Assembly: GCA_964420375.1 (NCBI GenBank)
Contig: CAYQTK010000061.1
Span: 1 to 19,976, forward strand
Reading direction: 5' to 3'
DNA: 19,976 bases
From: CAYQTK01 sp964420375
GTDB taxonomy: Bacteria > RBG-13-61-14 > DATKZS01
Each line of letters starts with the position of its first letter. Within the stretch, counting starts at the first letter, position 1. The position numbers and the translations under genes are program-made. This document shows positions 14,328-19,976 of this stretch, piece after piece. The notes under the pieces are model-generated. The model ran no database searches and was not told where the DNA came from. It saw nothing but the letters and a program-made list of their open reading frames with translations.

Positions 14328-17300
14328 ATGATGAAAAAGACGGCCGGGCTTTTTACGGGAATGGCGGTGTTGATTATTCTTTTCCCTCTCACCGTCCATG
14401 GCTGGACCAGTTCCAACAGCGGCACAACATATACCCTTTCCATGTTGTCCTCTGATACTACCACTGGCGTAGTGTACTCCAGCACTGCTGACCGTTACGT
14501 TTTTAACGAGCCTCTTGTCTTTTTGAGCAATGACACTTTCTCAATCGGGGCAGGTGAGGAGTGCGCCTTTAAGTCGAGCGTGTATCTAACCATTCAGGGG
14601 ACATTGGAAGCAGGAGACACTACCGGCAGCCAGACGGTAATGACCTCTTTCCAGGAGAACGGAAGCTGGGTCGGCATCGACCTGGACAATTCCAACCAGG
14701 GAGAGGTTTACATTTATAATGTCCTTTTTGAAAACGGGCAGATATCGGGCTCAGCCATGGAGGGTGCCCGCTTGTATACCCTTGACATTAAGGACTCGCA
14801 AGTAACCGACTCTGATATCCAGATATCTGAGATGGCCTATTTATACATTGAAGACAGCACCTTGTCCGGAGACGTGCAGGTTTCCCTTGACGGCTGCAGC
14901 GTAAGGTCCATCTCGAATAACAATTTCAGCACCACCAGTAATTACTGTATCGAGTACTTGGAACCCACCTTGATAAATACGCTCTCCGGAAATACTTTAT
15001 CCTGCGACGGAGACAATAAGATACTTCTAGACAATACCCAAGCCGTCCAGCAGATAACTGCCACCAAGGTAGCCACGCAGAAGGCGACTTACATTCTCAC
15101 CCGGGAGATGCACATAACCGGTAGCGGGAGCCTGACAGTTGACGCTCCCGGCGCCGTCTTCAAGTTCCCCTCCACCCACGGATTTATCCAGTACGGGTCC
15201 CTGTTTTTATACGGCGACAGTACCGATCCCATAGTATTGGAGGGACTGACCACCACATGGGACGGGCTTGAGGTTGACGCCGGCCAGGGCCACACCCTGG
15301 GCATATCTTACGCCCAGTGGAACAACGCGGACATTTCCATCAGCGGAAAAGAGAACACCAACAAGCTGGGTTATGCCAATTTGAACAACACCCATTTTAC
15401 CTCGTCGGCAATCAACGTGAACTTCACCGGCGCCCTTTATTTCGACTACAACACCGTGGACGGCGCAACCGGGGTCACGCCATTGGTCATATCCCCCTCG
15501 ACCAATGACAATGAAAACTCTTACGCGGTATCCATAAGCTATAACACCTTTAACGGCAACTCCGTGGAGTACGCGGTACGGGACGTGAGCCACATGTTTT
15601 TACATGCTTTCCAGGGAAACGACTTCGGGACGACCTCGGTGGCCGACGTTCTGGTAACCACCCCCGCTTTTGGTTGCATCAGCGACAGCGTGCAGTGGGC
15701 GGAGGACAACGCAACTTTTCTAATCCAGGGCACCACCGTATGCGTGGGACCGGGCGGCGGGGTTAACGTCACCGGCCAGGGGACCCAGTATCTTTTCGGG
15801 TCCACCTCTTATATATGGTTGGATGAGGGGTCCTTCCAGACCGATCCGGTCGGTGCTCCCGTCGAGTTCAAGGCGGACAATTACGATGCTGATGACTCCG
15901 ATACCTTCGGCGGCATAGACGGAGACATGGTTGCGGGAAGCACCATCTCCCTGGGAAACGCCTTCGTGGGAAGGTGCGATATCATACTCCGGGGAAAAGG
16001 AGGGGCAACCAACGGGAGCGTGTCCATAACAGACTCGACTATCGAGTATCCAAACTTGATCATCGAGGATGTAGACGACTTCTCCATGGACGGCTCTTCT
16101 GTGACGCCCATAAACTTCTCCTTCTTCCACGCCGTGACCTTCAGCGGCGAGGTCCATGTCAGCAGCTTCACCAACAACGTGATCAACGGCGCCTCCATGA
16201 ATGACGGACTGGTAAAGGATTTCCCCGGCAGATACCTGGGCGCCATCTCCGGCAACACCTTGAACGGCGGCCAGTACTACGACTTTTACGTGGACCAGTC
16301 GGATGCTTATTCGCCATGTATACCCGACACCCAGGTCTGGGGCCAGGAGGACGCCAGGTTCCACATCTACCAGGACCTGTGCGTGTCCGCCGGAGGCTCG
16401 GTGCGGGTAGACGGCGCCGGGTCCAATTATACATTCATGCAGGAAGGCATAACCACTTTCGGGATCAGCGCGGACGGATCATTTACCGCGTTCGGAGAGA
16501 ACGGGCGCAGACTGTTGTTCGGACCGGTCTCCGGATCTACCCAATGGGACGGCATAACCCTTGACAACGGAAGCCAGGTGTTCGGCCTCCATTACGTGGA
16601 CTGGAAGTACGGGCCGCTGGTTACCAACGATCCGGCAACAGACATCGCAAGCGCAAACGTGACCAACTCCTACTTCAACGTAGCCGCGGACCTCTCACAC
16701 GTAAGCGACGTGGTATTTGACGCCAACACCGTTGAGGCTCCCGACAGCGAGTATCCGCTGACTTTGAGCAAATCCGGCGTGTCCTCGCTGGACGACAATT
16801 ACCTATCGGGCTCAAATATCACCTACGCGGTCTACGAGTTCCCCCCCCAGAGCCTGGGGCACATAAACCAAAACACCCTGCTGGGCTACTCCGACGCCGG
16901 GTTCTACGTTAACTCTGATGAGGGAATTTGCGCAGGGGACACCGGCAGCTCATATCAGCCGGAAACCACTTTTATAATTGACGACAACGTCTGCATGTCC
17001 GCGGGCTCCGGCATATCCTTTTCCGGGCCCGGCTCCCAGTGGAGGTTTAAAAACGGCTACGGGCTTACCGGAAGCGGAAGCCTCGCCCTGACAGGGACGG
17101 GAAACACGGTGTTCGAAGTCAGAAGCGACCTGGCTTCACCGACATACGGCGACTGGGGAGGTATTACTCTCACCGCCGACGACGGCGACTCCTTTAACAT
17201 GGACTACGTGAATTACGGGTACGCTACCTTGAACGTAAACGGAAGCTCCGCGGACCGCATGGGCTCCTCGTCCGTCACCAACTCGAACCTGACCCGCGTG

Positions 17301-19976
17301 GACATGGAACTCCACAACAGCGACGGGCTCACTTTCGATAATAACTCCCTGACCGCGCCCGCAGGCGCAGTTCCCCTCGAACTCGGAGGCTCTACCGTGC
17401 TCTCCATAAACAACAATACCTTCCAGGGAGACGCCAGCCAGTACTTGATAAACAGCCTGCCTCCCAAGTACATACAGGCATTGTCCGGAAACACCATGAC
17501 CGGATCGGTGGACGCGGACATCCACGTTCATTCCTCAAACCCCCAGTGCATAGACAATAGCCAGACATGGGACCACGCTCATTCCTTCTATGTCACCTGC
17601 GACATCTGCCTGGATGGAGGAGACCTCACCATCAACAATCCAGCGAGCACCTGGACATTCTCCTCAAGCAGCGGCATAAACGGAAACGGCGCTCTCACCC
17701 TCGACGGGCAGGCCGGAAATCCGCTCCACATGAAGGCCGAGTCCGGATCATGGGAGGGCGTAAGCCTGCAAACACCAACCGTTTCGGACAGCGCCCAGCT
17801 TCAGGCAAGTCAACTGGTCTGGGACAGCGCTCCCATATCGGTCTCCGGAAACACCGGATCAGGTTCGGCAAGCCTCTCCGGATCCAGCATTTCATCCAAC
17901 CTCACCCTGAAGTATCTGGACAGCACAACCATTAACGGAAACAGCATCGATGCCATTAATACAAACCCCGTAATCAACGTGGAAGGCTCCACCGTGTCCT
18001 CCCTCCAGAACAACCGGTTGAGCGGGACCAGCCATAACTTTGTGATCTATAACCTGGCACCTCATTACCTGGGCAACATGCATAACAACACCATAACCAT
18101 AGATGCCAATACCGCGGAAGTTAGGCTCTGGAGTCCCTCTGTCATTGACTCCGCAGGCAGCCGGACCTGGGACCAGCAGGGAGACTACCTGGTGGCTTCA
18201 AATATTTCTATCGGCAACGGGGCCTCGGTGGATATAAGCCTGCCGGGAAGCACGTGGAAATTCGTCTCCGGCACGGGTATCACCAGCGGGGGAACATTGA
18301 ATATCTCCGGACAAGACGGCAGTCCTCTCACCTTTACATCTGCACAAAGCGCTCCCCAAACCGGCGACTGGAACGGCATTACCGTGAATAATACCGCAGT
18401 GTCCCTTTCTTACGTGGTGGCGGACTATGTAACGATGGGCCTGCAAGCCGGCAACGTCTCCGCTTTCTCCATGGACCATTGCCAGTTGACCCGCTTCTCC
18501 CAGGGAGGAGTCCGCGTTTCCGGGATACCCGATACAGCAACCATTACCGACAATTACCTGGAAGGTTACGGCGGAACCGTCTTTGACATCCAAAGCGGCA
18601 CCGGAAAGTTCGAGAACAACGTGCTCGTAGGAGATACCAACACAAGCGTGGCCATCGGCGCCGGCGCCCAGCCCGACTTCGGAGGCGGAGCACTCGGAAG
18701 CATTGGAGGAAACGGCCTGGTACACGCAGGGTTCACCGGCTACACCTTTTATAACGGGTCTTCAAACGACATCTATGCCATGGACAACTATTGGGGGACC
18801 ACGGTCGAAAGCCAGATTGATGAGCTGATATACGATGTGAACGACGACGGAAGCAAGGGCGAAGTCTTTTACGGCAACTACAGCTCCGGGTTCTTCTCCG
18901 ACGTCAACGTGTCGCCGGGCCAGGTTTTTGGAGGCGAGACCATCACCATAACTTTTACTGCCGGAGGAACGGTGACCGACGGGCCCACTGTCGAGGTGTC
19001 CACCCGCCCGGCCTCACTGGAAAGCCAGGCAGGGAACCAGTATACCTTCACTTACGTGACACTGGGAGATGACCCTGAATCGCACGGGGAAAACCGGGTG
19101 CTGATAAGAGCAAAGGACGCCGACGACATGACCCGAATACGGCTCACAAACGCACGGGTCTTCTTCGACATCGACAGGGACGGCCTGAACGATGACCTGG
19201 AACAGACCTACTGCACCTCGGAGAACGATTATGACTCCGACAACGACGGAGTATGCGACGGAGTGACCACCGAGGTCATAGCAGGGAGAACATGTGTGGG
19301 TGCGGAAGACGGCAACACCAACGGAATCGTCGATCCCGGCGAGACCGACCCCTGCGACCCCGACACTGATGATGACGGACTTGATGACGGAATCGAGTTC
19401 AGCTACTGCACATTCGGGCTTACGGCCGACAGCGACGGAGACGGACTCTGCGACGGCAACACCACTGTTTACGACGGCGCCACTCTGGTCTGCGTGGCCG
19501 GAGAGGACATGAACGCCGACGGAGTAGTGAATGGTGGAGAAACCGATCCTTGCAATCCGGACACCGACGGCGATGGACTCTCAGACGGCGAAGAGGTGCT
19601 CACCTATGGGACCGACCCTCTGTCTACGGACACCGACGGAGACGGCATGCCGGACGACTGGGAAGTTAACTACGGGTTGGACCCCAACAGCGACGACACC
19701 GACGACGATGCCGACAGTGACGGTCTTGTCAACGGCGACGAGTACACCTACGATACGGACCCCACAGTGGTCGACTCTGACGGGGACGGCCTGGAGGACG
19801 GGCCCGAGGTCCACACTCACTCGACCGATCCCGCTGTTGCGGACACCGACGGGGACGGGCTCGATGACGGCGAAGAGGTCAACACCTACACTACCGATCC
19901 TCTTGCAGTGGACACTGATACTGACGGGGTGTGGGACGGCATCGAGGTCTGGCAGGGCTCGCTGGTGCTTGACCCT
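14328..19976 (+). CDS. Giant secreted beta-helix repeat protein with TSP3-like calcium loops (3' end outside window)
   Basis: A continuous frame of 1883 codons without a stop, truncated by the window edge. It starts with MMKKTAG, a hydrophobic core and a cleavage site near VHG-W (residue 25), so it is exported. Residues 57-1485 are seven diverged tandem units of about 200-210 residues, rich in Asn, Ser, Thr, Gly and short NNTF or GNTL turns, as in right-handed beta-helices. NYWG (about 1487) is a common closing motif of such folds. Residues 1525-1613 look like an Ig-type beta-sandwich (NVSPGQVFGGETITITFTA). From 1614 on there are at least twelve DTDGDGL-type calcium loops. Scattered cysteines suggest disulphides outside the cytoplasm. 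There is no catalytic domain, autotransporter barrel or sorting signal in the visible part. Adhesin or matrix fibre is inference. It is monocistronic so far and divergent from the phosphatase. Confidence 0.88.
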   Translation, partial: MMKKTAGLFTGMAVLIILFPLTVHGWTSSNSGTTYTLSMLSSDTTTGVVYSSTADRYVFNEPLVFLSNDTFSIGAGEECAFKSSVYLTIQGTLEAGDTTGSQTVMTSFQENGSWVGIDLDNSNQGEVYIYNVLFENGQISGSAMEGARLYTLDIKDSQVTDSDIQISEMAYLYIEDSTLSGDVQVSLDGCSVRSISNNNFSTTSNYCIEYLEPTLINTLSGNTLSCDGDNKILLDNTQAVQQITATKVATQKATYILTREMHITGSGSLTVDAPGAVFKFPSTHGFIQYGSLFLYGDSTDPIVLEGLTTTWDGLEVDAGQGHTLGISYAQWNNADISISGKENTNKLGYANLNNTHFTSSAINVNFTGALYFDYNTVDGATGVTPLVISPSTNDNENSYAVSISYNTFNGNSVEYAVRDVSHMFLHAFQGNDFGTTSVADVLVTTPAFGCISDSVQWAEDNATFLIQGTTVCVGPGGGVNVTGQGTQYLFGSTSYIWLDEGSFQTDPVGAPVEFKADNYDADDSDTFGGIDGDMVAGSTISLGNAFVGRCDIILRGKGGATNGSVSITDSTIEYPNLIIEDVDDFSMDGSSVTPINFSFFHAVTFSGEVHVSSFTNNVINGASMNDGLVKDFPGRYLGAISGNTLNGGQYYDFYVDQSDAYSPCIPDTQVWGQEDARFHIYQDLCVSAGGSVRVDGAGSNYTFMQEGITTFGISADGSFTAFGENGRRLLFGPVSGSTQWDGITLDNGSQVFGLHYVDWKYGPLVTNDPATDIASANVTNSYFNVAADLSHVSDVVFDANTVEAPDSEYPLTLSKSGVSSLDDNYLSGSNITYAVYEFPPQSLGHINQNTLLGYSDAGFYVNSDEGICAGDTGSSYQPETTFIIDDNVCMSAGSGISFSGPGSQWRFKNGYGLTGSGSLALTGTGNTVFEVRSDLASPTYGDWGGITLTADDGDSFNMDYVNYGYATLNVNGSSADRMGSSSVTNSNLTRVDMELHNSDGLTFDNNSLTAPAGAVPLELGGSTVLSINNNTFQGDASQYLINSLPPKYIQALSGNTMTGSVDADIHVHSSNPQCIDNSQTWDHAHSFYVTCDICLDGGDLTINNPASTWTFSSSSGINGNGALTLDGQAGNPLHMKAESGSWEGVSLQTPTVSDSAQLQASQLVWDSAPISVSGNTGSGSASLSGSSISSNLTLKYLDSTTINGNSIDAINTNPVINVEGSTVSSLQNNRLSGTSHNFVIYNLAPHYLGNMHNNTITIDANTAEVRLWSPSVIDSAGSRTWDQQGDYLVASNISIGNGASVDISLPGSTWKFVSGTGITSGGTLNISGQDGSPLTFTSAQSAPQTGDWNGITVNNTAVSLSYVVADYVTMGLQAGNVSAFSMDHCQLTRFSQGGVRVSGIPDTATITDNYLEGYGGTVFDIQSGTGKFENNVLVGDTNTSVAIGAGAQPDFGGGALGSIGGNGLVHAGFTGYTFYNGSSNDIYAMDNYWGTTVESQIDELIYDVNDDGSKGEVFYGNYSSGFFSDVNVSPGQVFGGETITITFTAGGTVTDGPTVEVSTRPASLESQAGNQYTFTYVTLGDDPESHGENRVLIRAKDADDMTRIRLTNARVFFDIDRDGLNDDLEQTYCTSENDYDSDNDGVCDGVTTEVIAGRTCVGAEDGNTNGIVDPGETDPCDPDTDDDGLDDGIEFSYCTFGLTADSDGDGLCDGNTTVYDGATLVCVAGEDMNADGVVNGGETDPCNPDTDGDGLSDGEEVLTYGTDPLSTDTDGDGMPDDWEVNYGLDPNSDDTDDDADSDGLVNGDEYTYDTDPTVVDSDGDGLEDGPEVHTHSTDPAVADTDGDGLDDGEEVNTYTTDPLAVDTDTDGVWDGIEVWQGSLVLDP
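14496..18780 (+). repeat. Seven tandem ~205-residue units within the giant protein
   Basis: Unit starts, taken at the aromatic residue of a conserved Tyr/Phe-x-hydrophobic strand, are at 14496, 15090, 15717, 16359, 16971, 17586 and 18186, giving lengths of 198, 209, 214, 204, 205 and 200 residues. Each unit opens with a strand, a Cys/Ile, Gly-rich turns and an aromatic such as GSQWRF, STWTF or STWKF. It goes on to a GSL-x-L-x-G strand and a W-x-G-[IV] motif (DWGGITL, SWEGVSL, DWNGITV). Most units close with a Pro-Pro-like turn and an Asn-Thr pair (PPKYIQALSGNTM, APHYLGNMHNNTI). The repeats are diverged at both protein and DNA level, so the duplication is old. Confidence 0.7.
19167..19976 (+). 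repeat. Thrombospondin type 3-like calcium-binding repeat region
   Basis: At least twelve Asp-rich loops, mostly D-x-D-x-D-G-[LV]-x-D-G, lie in about 270 residues, spaced by Glu-x-x-TxxTDP segments (such as DTDGDGLDDGEEV and DSDGDGLEDGPEV). This is the bacterial TSP3 pattern, which binds calcium and stiffens stalks of surface proteins. The array runs off the window. The DNA is GAC-rich and repetitive. Confidence 0.8.
19209..19598 (+). repeat. Duplicated four-cysteine 65-residue module
   Basis: Two direct copies (19209-19403 and 19404-19598, both 195 bp) share YCT, a D-x-D-x-DG-x-CDG-x-TT loop, a Cys-Val, ED-x-N-x-x-G-x-V, and GETDPC followed by PDTD-x-DGL. Each copy has four cysteines at matching places, consistent with two disulphides per module. 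The rest of the TSP3-like region lacks cysteines. Confidence 0.75.

Noticed and set aside
15720..16364. Minus-strand open frame of 214 codons inside the giant gene
   Set aside because: The plus-strand frame is continuous and has the repeat pattern; the antisense product shows no family features.
19167..19976. Possible true EF-hand or RTX (GGxGxD) calcium repeats
   Set aside because: There are no flanking EF-hand helices and no glycine-rich nonapeptides; the Asp-x-Asp-x-Asp-Gly spacing with TDP linkers fits the TSP3 type better.

Overview
The window reads as a chromosomal segment of a Gram-negative-type bacterium. GC content looks moderately high, by eye in the upper fifties percent. The gene order folP, glmM, pdxJ, acpS, nnrD(E), tsaE, lysC, cimA is, from memory, the order found in Geobacter-like Desulfobacterota. 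The FolP N-terminal extension, the DUF4388/J/TPR protein and a good sigma-54-type promoter fit a delta-proteobacterial or related uncultured lineage. The taxonomic call is inference and moderate at best. No tRNA, rRNA, CRISPR array, integrase or intact insertion sequence was seen.

Layout. Positions 1-194 hold an intrinsic-terminator-like hairpin inside a larger imperfect palindrome that could be a MITE or REP-type element. Positions 195-11245 are ten tightly packed minus-strand genes, read right to left: folP, glmM, pdxJ, acpS, nnrD/E, tsaE, lysC, cimA, a membrane-anchored helix-hairpin-helix protein, and a DUF4388-J-TPR protein. Most junctions are 4-base overlaps or short gaps, so this looks like one transcription unit. 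A good sigma-70-like promoter sits ahead of folP (11296-11324). Its 17-bp spacer is a perfect dyad, so it may be repressor controlled. Upstream on the same strand are a KefB/CPA2-type cation:proton antiporter with RCK domains (11366-13357) and a histidine phosphatase (13461-14075).

The 252-bp divergent region 14076-14327 contains a consensus sigma-70 promoter overlapping a perfect 9-bp inverted repeat, and downstream of it a near-consensus sigma-54 (-24/-12) promoter. It leads into a plus-strand gene at 14328 that stays open to the window edge (1883 codons, no stop). The product is a secreted giant protein. It has a signal peptide, seven diverged tandem units of about 200-210 residues that look like a right-handed beta-helix, an NYWG-type cap, a beta-sandwich-like stretch, and at least twelve thrombospondin-type-3-like Asp-rich calcium loops. 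The last region includes a duplicated four-cysteine 65-residue module.

How the genes work together. The long operon is housekeeping: folate (folP), amino-sugar/cell wall (glmM), vitamin B6 (pdxJ), acyl-carrier-protein activation (acpS), NAD(P)HX repair (nnrD/E), tRNA t6A (tsaE), aspartate-family amino acids (lysC) and isoleucine via citramalate (cimA). Two less ordinary genes are at its end. The accessory part of the window is the giant secreted protein, which is where undescribed biology is most likely. It has no visible catalytic domain or secretion partner here, so its role (adhesin, matrix component or surface fibre) is inference.
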